Below, piece after piece: positions 1 to 8,939 of a stretch of 64,000 nucleotides of DNA. Below the pieces are notes generated by a model. The model ran no database searches. It worked only from the letters and a program-made list of their open reading frames with translations, and had not been told where the DNA came from. The translations under genes and the position numbers were made by a program. Numbering within the stretch: position 1 is the first letter of the stretch; every line of letters starts with the position of its first letter. Source of the stretch: Hyphomicrobiales bacterium (GTDB lineage: Bacteria; Pseudomonadota; Alphaproteobacteria; Rhizobiales; Rhizobiaceae); assembly GCA_900473185.1 (NCBI GenBank), contig UCKU01000025.1, forward strand, positions 124,001 to 188,000, given 5' to 3'.

Positions 1-2
1 TG

Positions 3-236
3 AACGGCACGGAATTGCCGGCTTCTGTCTATGAAGAATGCGATATCAATCACGTGGTGGCCGAGTTCTCACGGCTTCTCGACGGCGCCGGAGTCGTTGC
101 CAGCAATTGGCAGGGACCACGGGATACAGCGCTCTACATTTACGGCAGGGATTTCGAGACGATGTTATCGCACCTTAAGCCCTTTATCGAAAGCTACCCA
201 CTGCTAGAACGCTGCCGGATCGAGAGGATCGCCTGA
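3..236 (+). CDS. 3' end of a hypothetical gene (cut by the window edge)
   Basis: The reading frame is open from the left edge to a TGA at 234-236, so only the last 77 or so residues are seen and the true start lies upstream. A TTG at position 15 could serve as a start but has no visible ribosome site. The peptide is acidic to neutral, with no membrane segment and no motif I recognise. It converges on the SDR gene, whose stop is 24 bases further on. The lack of stops and normal GC-rich codon use support a real gene end. I cannot assign a function. Confidence 0.55.
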   Translation, partial: NGTELPASVYEECDINHVVAEFSRLLDGAGVVASNWQGPRDTALYIYGRDFETMLSHLKPFIESYPLLERCRIERIA

Positions 237-259
237 AACGATCGGTCCTTGCGGCAAGG

Positions 260-1000
260 TCATCCCGGCAGTTGATAATCCACCAGCTTGTTCTCGCGAA
301 CGATGAACAGCTTGCCCGTCTCGGTCACGCCGGGGCCGAGCAAGGGAAGGATTGCTTTCGCCACCTCGGAAGGGTGCGGCAGGCTCATCGGGTCTTCACC
401 CGGAACCGCCTGCGCGCGCATGGCGGTGCGCGTGGCGCCCGGATCGACGCTGGTTATGCGCAGCGGTGTCGATTGCGTCTCGCCGGCCCAGGTGCGGGCA
501 AGCGCCTCGACGGCTGCCTTGGAGGCGGAATAGGCACTCCAGAAAGGCCGACATTTGTGGGCCGCGCCCGACGACATGATGACCGCGCGGCCTGCATCCG
601 AGCGGGTCAGCAAGGGATCGACCGAACGGATCAGCCGCCAGGTGGCATTCACGTTAATGTTCATCACCTTCTCGAAGACCTTCGCCTCGATATGGCCGAT
701 CGGAGAGATGACACCGAGCACGCCGGCATTAGCAACGAGAATGTCGAGCTTGCCCCAGCGCTCGAAGATCGAGCCGCCAAGGCGGTCGATCGCTTCCATG
801 TCGGCGAGATCGAAGGGAACCAGCGTCGCGGAACCGCCCACGGCCTTGATGGCATCATCGAGTTCTTCCAGGCCGCCGACGGTGCGGGCACAGGCAATCA
901 CATGCGCGCCGGCCTTGGCGAGTTCGAGTGCCGTGAAATAGCCGATGCCGCGCGATGCGCCTGTTACCAGCGCGATCTTGCCTTCAAGATTGATGTTCAT
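260..1000 (-). CDS. SDR family oxidoreductase (YciK-like)
   Basis: A short-chain dehydrogenase/reductase of 246 residues using NAD(P). The Rossmann motif TGASRGIG is at residues 13-20, NAG at 91-93, and the catalytic set Ser143/144, Tyr157 and Lys161 is intact (YSASK). The stretch PGATRTAMRAQAVPGEDP resembles the C-terminal part of E. coli YciK, whose substrate is not established. I chose ATG at 1000 because the family begins about 6-8 residues before the first strand; the frame stays open to 1042. It lies 79 bases after purF on the same strand, with a hairpin terminator between, so it may be only partly co-transcribed. Family certain, substrate unknown. Confidence 0.85.
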   Translation of the reverse strand: MNINLEGKIALVTGASRGIGYFTALELAKAGAHVIACARTVGGLEELDDAIKAVGGSATLVPFDLADMEAIDRLGGSIFERWGKLDILVANAGVLGVISPIGHIEAKVFEKVMNINVNATWRLIRSVDPLLTRSDAGRAVIMSSGAAHKCRPFWSAYSASKAAVEALARTWAGETQSTPLRITSVDPGATRTAMRAQAVPGEDPMSLPHPSEVAKAILPLLGPGVTETGKLFIVRENKLVDYQLPG

Positions 1001-1033
1001 CTGCCCCGGCTCCGGATGTGCTTGAAAAGATAA

Positions 1034-1052
1034 GGGGCGCAATAAGCGCCCC
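1034..1052 (-). terminator. Hairpin terminator after purF
   Basis: GGGGCGC and GCGCCCC form a perfect 7-bp stem around a 5-base loop. Read on the minus strand it is followed by TTATCTTTTC. It lies 28 bases after the purF stop and just before the SDR start, so it probably ends or attenuates purF transcripts. Confidence 0.6.
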
Positions 1053-1079
1053 AGATAGGAAAGTCAAAGTGGAAGCGGC

Positions 1080-2570
1080 TCAGCCGTTGCTGGCAAGCAT
1101 GGAAATCTTGTTGCCCATGGACTCGCCGTTCTTGTCGAGCAGGCGGGTCGGATAGTCACCGGTGAAATAATGGTCGGTGAACTGCGGGCGGGCCGGATTG
1201 CGGTCTTCGCCGCCGACGGCACGATAAAGGCCGTTGATCGACAGGAAGGCCAGCGAATCCGCACCGATATATTTGGCCATGGCTTCGACATCGGCATACT
1301 GATTGGCCAGGAGCTTGTCGGCGTCGGGCGTATCGATGCCGTAGAAATCCGGGAAGAAGATCATCGGGCTCGCGACGCGGATATGCACTTCCTTGGCGCC
1401 GGCTTCACGGATCATCTGTACGATCTTCAGCGAGGTTGTGCCGCGCACGATGGAATCATCGACAAGCACCACGCGCTTGCCCTCGATCATCGCCCGGTTG
1501 GCGGAATGCTTCAGCTTCACGCCAAAGGCGCGGATCTGCTGCGTCGGCTCGATGAAGGTGCGGCCGACATAGTGGTTGCGGATAATGCCATATTCGAAGG
1601 GAATGCCGCTTGCCTGCGCATAGCCGAGCGCCGCAGGCGTGCCGCCGTCGGGAACAGGCACGATCACGTCGGCATCGACAGGCGATTCCTTGGCGAGGTT
1701 CATGCCCATGTTCTTGCGCGTCGTATAGACGTTGCGGCCGCCGACGACCGAGTCCGGACGGGCGAAATAGACATATTCGAACAGGCAGAGGCGTTCCGGC
1801 TGCGGCTTGCTGGGCTTGCGCGCATCGATGCTGATCGAGCCATCGGGCTGGATTTCGCAGATGACGACTTCGCCATTCTCCACGTCGCGGATGAACTTGG
1901 CGCCGATAATGTCGAGTGCGCAGGTTTCCGAGCAGAAGATCGGCTTGCCGTCGAGTTCACCCATGACCAGAGGGCGGATGCCGGTGGGGTCGCGCGCGGC
2001 AATCAGCTTCGTGCGCGTCATGGCGAGCATCGAATAGCCGCCTTCCATCTGGCGGATGGCATCGATGAAGCGATCGGTTGTGGAGGTGTGGCGGGAGCGG
2101 GCGATGAGATGGAGGACGACTTCGGTATCTGATGTCGACTGACAGATGGCGCCGGTTGCGATGATCTGGCGGCGCAGCGTCAGGCCGTTGGTGAAATTGC
2201 CGTTATGGGCAATGGCGATGCCGCCTTCTTCCAGCTCGGCAAAGAGCGGCTGCACGTTGCGCATCGCCACTTCGCCTGTCGTCGAGTAGCGCGTATGGCC
2301 GATCGACATGCTCCCGGGCAGGCGGGCCAGCGTCATCGGGTTGGTATAGTGGTCGCCGACGAGGCCCATATGGCGTTCCTGATGGAAGCGCTTGCCGTCG
2401 AAGGAGACGATACCGGCCGCTTCCTGCCCGCGATGCTGAAGCGCATGCAGGCCGAGCGCGGTCAGCGCTGCCGCATCAGGATGTCCCAGAATTCCGAAAA
2501 CGCCGCATTCTTCGTGCAGCGTATCTCCGTCGAGCGGATCGTCAATCGGGAAGGAATGGGACTGGTTCAT
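1080..2570 (-). CDS. purF: Amidophosphoribosyltransferase PurF
   Basis: First committed step of purine synthesis: PRPP plus glutamine gives 5-phosphoribosylamine. The 496-residue length suits the family. The N-terminal glutamine amidotransferase nucleophile is Cys22 (EECGVFGI), preceded by a 21-residue leader that is presumably cleaved. The PRPP-binding loop VVLVDDSIVRGTTS is at 367-380. The C-terminal cysteines that bind the 4Fe-4S cluster in the Bacillus enzyme are absent here; the matching stretch reads FTDHYFTGDYP. So this is a propeptide-bearing PurF probably without an Fe-S cluster. It follows cvpA after 231 bases, as in many proteobacteria. Confidence 0.97.
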   Translation of the reverse strand: MNQSHSFPIDDPLDGDTLHEECGVFGILGHPDAAALTALGLHALQHRGQEAAGIVSFDGKRFHQERHMGLVGDHYTNPMTLARLPGSMSIGHTRYSTTGEVAMRNVQPLFAELEEGGIAIAHNGNFTNGLTLRRQIIATGAICQSTSDTEVVLHLIARSRHTSTTDRFIDAIRQMEGGYSMLAMTRTKLIAARDPTGIRPLVMGELDGKPIFCSETCALDIIGAKFIRDVENGEVVICEIQPDGSISIDARKPSKPQPERLCLFEYVYFARPDSVVGGRNVYTTRKNMGMNLAKESPVDADVIVPVPDGGTPAALGYAQASGIPFEYGIIRNHYVGRTFIEPTQQIRAFGVKLKHSANRAMIEGKRVVLVDDSIVRGTTSLKIVQMIREAGAKEVHIRVASPMIFFPDFYGIDTPDADKLLANQYADVEAMAKYIGADSLAFLSINGLYRAVGGEDRNPARPQFTDHYFTGDYPTRLLDKNGESMGNKISMLASNG

Positions 2571-2615
2571 TTCTGCGGGCCTCTGCTCTCACAAGAATGG
2601 ATCGGCTTTTCCAGT

Positions 2616-2659
2616 AGCATGATACCGGAAAAAATGCTGCTTTCCGATAAGTTCATGCT
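2616..2659. repeat. Degenerate intergenic palindrome upstream of purF
   Basis: AGCATGA (2616-2622) pairs with TCATGCT (2653-2659), and CGGAAA (2626-2631) with TTTCCG (2641-2646). This gives a 44-bp imperfect palindrome in the cvpA-purF gap. It resembles the short palindromic repeats scattered in Rhizobium chromosomes, but copy number cannot be judged here. It could also be a hairpin in the purF leader. Confidence 0.45.
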
Positions 2660-2801
2660 GAATGACACCTGCCTCAAAGCCCGCTTACCGGCTCTGAAAC
2701 GGCTGAGGCCCGGCAGAGCGAAATGCCCGGCCGGACCTTTGGTCTTACGTCCCGCTCAAATGGCAATTGCCAGGCCGCGGGTCAAGCGAGTGAACACTGC
2801 G

Positions 2802-3422
2802 TCAATTCGATGGCTGCTGTGCGCCATTGTTAGGCGCGGGTGCTGCGTCTTCCGCCGGAGCCTGATCGTTGGCCGGCGCATTCTCTTCCGTCGGCTTCGC
2901 GCCGCCAAGCTTCTCGGTAATGCTCTTCTGGATCATCTGGGCGAATTCATCCGGCAGGACCGCCTGCAGGCGAACGACGAGAGAATCCAGGAACGGCTTC
3001 GATTTGGCATTGTTGACCCAGGCCGGGCGATGATCGGCATCGACCAGCCAGTTCCAGAAGGCAACGGCGACGACGAGCAGAAGTATGCCGCGCGCCGCAC
3101 CGAAGAGGAAGCCCAAAGTGCGGTCGAGCGCGCCGATGCGGCTGTCGATGATGAAATCGGCGACCTTCATGGTGATAAAGGAGATGACGATCAGCGCGAT
3201 CAGGAAGACGACGGCGGCCGAACCGACGATGGCGATGCGGTCATCGTCAGTATATTTCTTCGCGTAAGGCACGAGATAGGGGTAGAGATAGTAGGCTGCT
3301 GCTGCCGAGCCGCCCCAGCTCGCAATTGAAAGAATTTCGCGCGAGAAGCCGCGGACCATTGCCAATACGGCGGAGAAGAGCACGACGCCGATGACAATAC
3401 CGTCGAAAATCGTAATGGGCAT
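2802..3422 (-). CDS. cvpA: CvpA family membrane protein
   Basis: A 206-residue inner-membrane protein with four hydrophobic segments in the first 120 residues or so, starting ITIFDGIVIGVVLFSAVLAM. This is the CvpA/colicin V production family arrangement. The last 50 or so residues are low complexity, rich in Ala, Pro, Asn and Gln (GAAPAPNN-like), and soluble. CvpA proteins are linked to envelope integrity and, in E. coli, to purF by operon position, which also holds here. It lies between radA (90 bases upstream) and purF. Start ATG at 3422. Confidence 0.9.
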   Translation of the reverse strand: MPITIFDGIVIGVVLFSAVLAMVRGFSREILSIASWGGSAAAAYYLYPYLVPYAKKYTDDDRIAIVGSAAVVFLIALIVISFITMKVADFIIDSRIGALDRTLGFLFGAARGILLLVVAVAFWNWLVDADHRPAWVNNAKSKPFLDSLVVRLQAVLPDEFAQMIQKSITEKLGGAKPTEENAPANDQAPAEDAAPAPNNGAQQPSN

Positions 3423-3511
3423 ATAAATTCCACTCCAGACTGCCGCCTTGCGGGCCGCGTCGCGCCTTGTTTTATTGATCCTATAGCATCCCCGCTATTG
3501 GTGATGAAGGA

Positions 3512-4912
3512 TCAAACGTCTTCTTCCACACGCTGCAACGCCCCTTTCGACCCTGCAATGCGCGCGACCAGATCCGGCAGGCTCTCGATCTCGCTCCAGC
3601 GGCCGCTGCCCTTCGGCAGATCGACGGAACCGGACGGTAGCAGAGCTGCCGAGAACCCCAGCTTTTCGGCTTCTTTAAGGCGCTGAGCGGTTTGCGCAAC
3701 AGGCCGGACGGCGCCCGACAGGCTGACTTCGCCGAAATAGACGCAATCGGCCGGAAGGGCAATACCGGCAAGCGAGGAAACGAGGGCCGAGGCGACGGCC
3801 AGATCGGCCGCTGGCTCGGAGATTCGGAAGCCACCGGCAATGTTGAGATAGACGTCATGCTGGCCGAGCCGCACGCCGCAATGGGCCTCCAGGACAGCAA
3901 GGATCATGGACAGACGCGCAGAGTCCCAACCGACGACCGCGCGCCGCGGTGTGCCGAGCGAGGTCGGCGCGACCAGCGCCTGTACCTCGACGAGCACGGG
4001 TCGCGTGCCTTCCATGCCCGCAAACACGGCAGCACCCGGCGATTTCGAATTGCGCTCGCCGAGGAAGAGTTCGGATGGATTGGCGACTTCACGAAGACCC
4101 TTGTCCGACATTTCGAAGACGCCGATCTCGTCAGTCGGTCCGAAGCGGTTCTTCACGGTGCGCAGGATACGGTAATGGTGCCCGCGATCGCCCTCGAAGT
4201 AGAGCACGGCATCGACCATGTGCTCGACGACGCGCGGACCGGCGATCTGGCCGTCCTTGGTCACATGGCCAACGAGCACCATGGCCGCACCCGTCTGCTT
4301 GGCAAAGCGGATCATCGCCTGCACGCCGGTACGCACTTGGGTGACTGTGCCCGGCGCAGATTCGGCAAGCTCGCTCCAGAGTGTCTGGATAGAATCGATG
4401 ATGACGAGATCAGGGCGTTTGCCCTCCGCCAGCGTCGCAAGAATGTCCTCGACATTGGTTTCCGCCGCCAGCAGCACATCCGTATCGGCGGCATGGAGCC
4501 GCTGCGCGCGCAGCCGCACCTGCGCCACCGCCTCTTCGCCGGAGACATAGATGATTCGGTGCCCGCGACGCGAAAGCGCCGCAGCTCCCTGCATCAGCAG
4601 CGTCGACTTGCCGATGCCGGGATCACCGCCGACGAGCACCGCCGAGCCGCGCACGAAGCCGCCGCCGGTCACCCGGTCGAGTTCGGAAATGCCTGTATGG
4701 ATGCGCGGCGCTTCCTCGATCTCGCCGGAGAGCGCCGTCAGGGCAACTGGTCGGCCCTTCTTCGGCGTCTTGGCGGGCCCGCCGCCGATGCCGCCCATCG
4801 GGTCTTCCTCGACGATGGTGTTCCACTCGCCGCAATTTTCGCATTTGCCGGCCCAGCGGTTATGCACCGCGCCGCAGCTCTGGCAGATGAATTGTGTTCT
4901 GGCCTTGGCCAT
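3512..4912 (-). CDS. radA: DNA repair protein RadA (Sms)
   Basis: RecA-related branch-migration ATPase used in recombination repair, 466 residues. The N-terminal zinc finger has Cys10, Cys13, Cys24 and Cys27. Walker A GDPGIGKST is at 96-104, the RadA signature KNRFG follows near residue 250, and a Lon-protease-like domain forms the C-terminal third. ATG at 4912 is preferred over the TTG one codon earlier. It heads the minus-strand group radA-cvpA-purF. Its leader holds a small GGGGCGC/GCGCCC hairpin at 4933-4950. Confidence 0.97.
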   Translation of the reverse strand: MAKARTQFICQSCGAVHNRWAGKCENCGEWNTIVEEDPMGGIGGGPAKTPKKGRPVALTALSGEIEEAPRIHTGISELDRVTGGGFVRGSAVLVGGDPGIGKSTLLMQGAAALSRRGHRIIYVSGEEAVAQVRLRAQRLHAADTDVLLAAETNVEDILATLAEGKRPDLVIIDSIQTLWSELAESAPGTVTQVRTGVQAMIRFAKQTGAAMVLVGHVTKDGQIAGPRVVEHMVDAVLYFEGDRGHHYRILRTVKNRFGPTDEIGVFEMSDKGLREVANPSELFLGERNSKSPGAAVFAGMEGTRPVLVEVQALVAPTSLGTPRRAVVGWDSARLSMILAVLEAHCGVRLGQHDVYLNIAGGFRISEPAADLAVASALVSSLAGIALPADCVYFGEVSLSGAVRPVAQTAQRLKEAEKLGFSAALLPSGSVDLPKGSGRWSEIESLPDLVARIAGSKGALQRVEEDV

Positions 4913-5057
4913 CAATGACTGCTTTCGGGTAAGGGGCGCGGCAAGCGCCCGAATCGGAGTTTTGCCCTAGATAATGGCTTCCAGCACCGATCAAAACTAA
5001 TGATTTTCCTATCACCGGCCGGGCTGGCAGCATTACCGCGCACTCAAGGGATAGGCC

Positions 5058-5693
5058 ATGCTCGATTATTCGCTCACTCACTGGATCGGTTTTTTGACCG
5101 CGGCGGTTCTTTTGAACATCTCGCCCGGTCCGGACATGGCCTTCATCCTCGGCCATACGATGAAGAGCGGCACGCGCGCCGGCTTCTCGGCCGTCTTCGG
5201 CATCTGGACCGGTGCCTGCATCCATGTGCTTCTCGCCGCCTTCGGCCTATCGGCGATCCTTGCGGCCTCGGCAATTGCCTTCTCCACCGTCAAATGGGTG
5301 GGTGCGATCTATCTCGTCTGGCTCGGCATCCAGGCACTGCGCTCGAAAGGCGAGGGTGGCTTCGTGCGGGCGGCAGGCGAAACGCTCGGCTGGCAACGCA
5401 TCTATCGTCAGGGCGTATTGGTCTCGCTGCTCAATCCAAAGGTAGCGATCTTCTTCCTCGCCTTCCTGCCGCAATTCGTCGTCGAGGGCGCAGGCCCGGC
5501 ATGGCTGCAGCTTGCCGTTCACGGTGGCCTGATCATTGTGGTGGCCTTTTTCATCGAGCCGCCGTTGATCCTGGCCGGAGCCCGCCTTGCCGATCTCTTC
5601 AAGAACAATACGAAAATCGGCCTGTGGCTCGACCGCGGTCTCGGCGCGCTCTTCGTGGCGCTCGGTGTCCGCCTCGCGCTCACGACACGCTAA
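5058..5693 (+). CDS. LysE family amino-acid exporter
   Basis: A 211-residue inner-membrane protein of the LysE/RhtB superfamily. The N-terminal signature SPGPDMAFILG (residues 24-34) and about six hydrophobic segments fit the family length exactly. Members export amino acids or homoserine lactone-like compounds; the substrate cannot be read from sequence. AGGGATAGG lies just upstream of the ATG at 5058. It is a lone plus-strand gene between radA and alr, converging on alr with only 3 bases between stops. Confidence 0.9.
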   Translation: MLDYSLTHWIGFLTAAVLLNISPGPDMAFILGHTMKSGTRAGFSAVFGIWTGACIHVLLAAFGLSAILAASAIAFSTVKWVGAIYLVWLGIQALRSKGEGGFVRAAGETLGWQRIYRQGVLVSLLNPKVAIFFLAFLPQFVVEGAGPAWLQLAVHGGLIIVVAFFIEPPLILAGARLADLFKNNTKIGLWLDRGLGALFVALGVRLALTTR

Positions 5694-5696
5694 AGA

Positions 5697-6863
5697 TTAT
5701 TCCTCGTCCATTTCGTATCTGCGCTCGTGGCGGAGGCCGATGCTCGTCAGCATCTCATAGCCGATCGTACCCGCCGCCTTCGCCGCATCGTCGACGAGGA
5801 CGTTCTTGCCGAAGAGTTCGATATAGTCGCCGGCACGAACCGCACCTTCCGGCAGGTCGGTCACGTCGAAGATCGTCTGGTCCATGGTGATACGACCGGC
5901 GACCGGCACTTTCTGGCCGGCAACAAAACCCTGTCCACCCTGCGGCACGACCTGGCGCAGCGGCACGCCGCCGCTCGACTGGCTGCGCATATAGCCATCG
6001 GCATATCCGGCCGCGACAATCGCCAGCCGGCTGTCGCGCGTCAGCTGCAGCGCTCGCCCATAGCTGACGGATTCGCCGGCCTTGACTGTGCGGATCTGGA
6101 TGATGCGCGCCTCGGCAGTCGCCACCGGTCGCGTCGGGTTTGCGATGCCATTGACGGCCTGGCCGCCATAGAGCGCGATGCCCGGCCGGGTGAGATCGAA
6201 GTGATAATCATCCCCCAGAAAGATGCCGCCGGAGGCCGCAAGGCTTGAATCGATACCTTCATAGGCGGCGCTAACCGTCCGGAATGATTCAAGCTGCTGC
6301 TTGTTCATGTCAGAGGAATGATCGTCGCCGCAGGCAAGATGGCTCATGACGAGAACGGGAGCGAAACTCGCCGGCCGCGACACGTCGTTGGCGAGCGCAA
6401 TCGCTTCATTTACCGTCAGGCCGAGTCTGTTGAAGCCGGTATCGACATGCAGCGCGCACGGATAGTCGCCATAATCGGCAAGCACTGCCATCCAGAAGGC
6501 AAGCTGCTCTTCCGAAGAGATGATCGGCACCAGATCGTTTTCGAAGAAGCGCCGCTCGGTGCCCGGCCAGATGCCGGCAAGCACGAAGATGCGTGCCTCG
6601 GGCGCAAACATGCGCAGCGTGACACCTTCATCGACCGTGGCGACGAAGAAATCCCGTGCGCCGGCAAGATAGAGCGCTTCGCCGGCATCCTCGATCCCCA
6701 TCCCATAGGCATCCGCCTTGACGACAGCGGCCGTGCGCGCCTTTCCGGAGCGGCGCGCCATATCCCGCCAGTTGTCGGTCAGCGCCGTCAGATCGACGGT
6801 CAGCCGCAGGCCGGCAGAAGCGAAAAGGTCGTCGTCTTCGAAGGGGATAGAAAAATCAGTCAT
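5697..6863 (-). CDS. alr: Alanine racemase
   Basis: PLP enzyme that interconverts L- and D-alanine for peptidoglycan, 388 residues. Lys49 in AVVKADAYGMG is the PLP-binding lysine and Tyr268 in SVSYGR is the catalytic tyrosine on the other face. The C-terminal beta domain is complete and ends before a stop at 5697. In related rhizobia alr follows dnaB; here the araC-azlCD block separates them. Start ATG at 6863, with no competing in-frame Met nearby. Confidence 0.96.
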   Translation of the reverse strand: MTDFSIPFEDDDLFASAGLRLTVDLTALTDNWRDMARRSGKARTAAVVKADAYGMGIEDAGEALYLAGARDFFVATVDEGVTLRMFAPEARIFVLAGIWPGTERRFFENDLVPIISSEEQLAFWMAVLADYGDYPCALHVDTGFNRLGLTVNEAIALANDVSRPASFAPVLVMSHLACGDDHSSDMNKQQLESFRTVSAAYEGIDSSLAASGGIFLGDDYHFDLTRPGIALYGGQAVNGIANPTRPVATAEARIIQIRTVKAGESVSYGRALQLTRDSRLAIVAAGYADGYMRSQSSGGVPLRQVVPQGGQGFVAGQKVPVAGRITMDQTIFDVTDLPEGAVRAGDYIELFGKNVLVDDAAKAAGTIGYEMLTSIGLRHERRYEMDEE

Positions 6864-7015
6864 GAATCGCCGCGATGAAAGGGAAAGGAAAATGCTGCCA
6901 GTACTCTAGAGAGCATTGTGGCAAAGAGAAAGCACGGGCGGTCACATACCAGCCTTTCCCACATGCGATCACTTTTGTTCAAGACGCAGGGCGGCCAGCG
7001 CGCTAATCTGGCGGG

Positions 7016-7873
7016 ATGCAGAACGTTTCGCAGAAAGAGGCGGCAGACGCCATGCCGCTCGCCAAGGTGGAATCGGCCCGCTTCTGGCGGGACAGCCGCT
7101 TCCGCGACATGGAGTGCCTGAGTGCAAGCTTTCTGACACATGAATATGCTCCGCATGCCCACGACACTTTCAGCATCGGCGCGATCGAAAGCGGCAGCCA
7201 GATCGCCACGCTGCGCGGCAGGCGGGAAGAGACCGGTCCGGGCGACCTCTATCTGATCGATCCCGGTGTCGTGCACGACGGAACTCCGGGCGGCGAGGGG
7301 TATCGCTATCGGATGATCTATCCGGATACGAAGCTCTTCATCGACATACTGGAGGATGTCACCGGCAAGGCCTTCAACGCGACGCCGTCCTTTGCGGGAG
7401 CGCTGCCGCGCGATCCGCAACTTGCCAAAGCTTTCCACACTGCCCACCGCACGCTTGAAAGTGGAGCGGGCGCGCTGGAATCCGATGAAAGCATGTTCTC
7501 GGTGCTGGCTGCGATCTTCGCCCGCTATGGCAGCACGATCGTCCTGCCCATCGATACCAAGGAGCGTAGTGCTGTCGCCCGCGCCCGCGATTACCTCATC
7601 GAGAATTTCGACAGTGATGTCGGCCTCGAGGAACTGGCCAAGGTGGCAGGGCTAAGCCGCGCCCATCTGATCCGCGCCTTCCGCAGGGAATACTATATCA
7701 CCCCGCATGCCTTCCTGACCGACCGGCGCGTGCTCGTCGCCCGTCGGCTGCTGAGGGAAGGTCACATGCCGGCCGATGTCGCCTTAGAATGTGGTTTCGC
7801 CGATCAGGCGCATTTCACCCGCCACTTCAAATCGCGCACCGGCGTCACGCCCGGCCAGTTCCGCGTCGGTTAG
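7016..7873 (+). CDS. AraC family transcriptional regulator
   Basis: 285 residues. The N-terminal cupin-like sensor domain (about 25-170) has HEYAPHAHDTFSIG and a GDLYLIDPGVVH stretch typical of AraC ligand-binding domains. The C-terminal 100 residues hold two helix-turn-helix units, ending in ALECGFADQAHFTRHFK and TGVTPGQFR, the standard AraC signature. The gene precedes azlCD on the same strand, so it most likely controls that exporter. Its TAG stop at 7871-7873 is the first three bases of the large palindrome at 7871-8164. A Met at 7052 is an alternative start. Confidence 0.92.
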   Translation: MQNVSQKEAADAMPLAKVESARFWRDSRFRDMECLSASFLTHEYAPHAHDTFSIGAIESGSQIATLRGRREETGPGDLYLIDPGVVHDGTPGGEGYRYRMIYPDTKLFIDILEDVTGKAFNATPSFAGALPRDPQLAKAFHTAHRTLESGAGALESDESMFSVLAAIFARYGSTIVLPIDTKERSAVARARDYLIENFDSDVGLEELAKVAGLSRAHLIRAFRREYYITPHAFLTDRRVLVARRLLREGHMPADVALECGFADQAHFTRHFKSRTGVTPGQFRVG

Positions 7874-8164
7874 AGCCTTTCCTGGCCAGCTTGCAGCATT
7901 CTGCCGGAGCAGGGTTTCGTCAGGGCAAAGGCGATTGGCGAAGGGCATAGCCGAGGTACGTCCGAGCCGATCGCCTTTGATCCTGGCGCAAAGATGCCCG
8001 GCCCTAGCTGGTTCGCAAGCAAACCACCGGGGTTGGCTGAAACGGGCCGCCTGATCGACCGGCCGGCTTGGCCGTAGATCTGGGCTACGACACGCGCCGG
8101 TCGGTCGACCATCCGACTCCGTTTGAGCCAACAGAATGCTGCAAGCTGGCCAGGAAAGGCTCTA
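7871..8164. repeat. 294-bp cloverleaf-like palindromic element
   Basis: The outer arms 7871-7903 and 8132-8164 are a perfect 33-bp inverted repeat. Three further stems lie inside. Arm 1 is 7926-7939 with 7966-7979: 14 bp, one G-U. Arm 2 is 7999-8004 with 8044-8049, extended by weaker wobble pairs. Arm 3 is 8054-8067 with 8096-8109: 13 pairs, tipped by CGTAG/CTACG at 8073-8077 and 8085-8089. Together they would form a four-way junction. It fills the araC-azlC gap and has no credible ORF. It could be a multicopy palindromic element, a structured RNA or leader of azlC, or a terminator. Confidence 0.85.
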
Positions 8165-8223
8165 AATCACTTTCGTTCAATACAGGCTTCCATGGTTCGG
8201 CTACCTCTCCGCCGTCTTGATGT

Positions 8224-8227
8224 GGAG
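8224..8227 (+). promoter_or_regulatory. Ribosome site that sets the azlC start
   Basis: GGAG at 8224-8227 is 7 bases before ATG 8235. The earlier in-frame ATG at 8220 and TTG at 8217 lack such a site, so 8235 is preferred. Confidence 0.6.
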
Positions 8228-8234
8228 ATTGCCA

Positions 8235-8939
8235 ATGTTGCAGCGAAGCCGGCCAGCCGGCGAATTTTTTGCCGGAATGCGAGCCATTTTCCCATTGATC
8301 GTCGCGGTCCTGCCGATCGGCCTCGTCTTCGGCGCAGTCTCGGCGACCAAGGGCCTCTCGGCTCTGGAAACGACGTTGATGAGCGCGCTTGTCTTTGCCG
8401 GCGGCTCGCAATTCGTGGCGATGGATATCTGGACGCATCCGGCAAGCTGGATCGGTGTCGGTTTCGCGGCCTTGCTGGTCAATATCCGCCACGTGCTGAT
8501 GAGCGCTTCGATCGGTACGAAGATGCAGTCCTTCTCCGGCATCAAGCGCTATATCGCCATGCTCTTCCTCGCCGATGAGCTCTGGGCCATGGCGGAATTC
8601 CGCGCCGGCAGCACGCGCCTGACCCCGGCTTGGTATGCAGGCATCGTCATGCCCTTCTATCTCACCTGGGTCGGCTCATCGCTTGCGGGTGCGCTGCTCG
8701 GCGCCTTTCTTGGCGATCCCGCCGTTATCGGGCTCGACTTCGCCTTTCCCGCTGTCTTCATCGTGCTGGTCATGGGCTTCTGGAAGGGACCGGAAACCGG
8801 CGCCGTTCTCGCCGCAAGCGGGATTGCGGCCGTTGTGGTCCATCAGTTCGTGCCAGGTGTCTGGTATATCGCAGCCGGGGCGCTGGCGGGGCTGGCAATG
8901 GCTCTCTGGAGAGGCAGGATGCGGGAGCAAGCGGCATGA
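8235..8939 (+). CDS. azlC: AzlC family branched-chain amino-acid exporter, large subunit
   Basis: A 234-residue polytopic membrane protein of the AzlC/YgaZ family. With AzlD it exports branched-chain amino acids or analogues. Family features are the stretch FAGGSQF near residue 58, NIRHVLMSASI near 85 and about seven hydrophobic segments. The stop TGA (8937-8939) overlaps the azlD ATG as ATGA, so the two are translationally coupled. It follows the AraC regulator and the palindromic element, which probably lies in its leader. Confidence 0.9.
   Translation: MLQRSRPAGEFFAGMRAIFPLIVAVLPIGLVFGAVSATKGLSALETTLMSALVFAGGSQFVAMDIWTHPASWIGVGFAALLVNIRHVLMSASIGTKMQSFSGIKRYIAMLFLADELWAMAEFRAGSTRLTPAWYAGIVMPFYLTWVGSSLAGALLGAFLGDPAVIGLDFAFPAVFIVLVMGFWKGPETGAVLAASGIAAVVVHQFVPGVWYIAAGALAGLAMALWRGRMREQAA

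Noticed and set aside
7784..8131. Small open frames inside the cloverleaf element
   Set aside because: They are explained by palindromic GC-rich sequence, lack ribosome sites and have no family resemblance.
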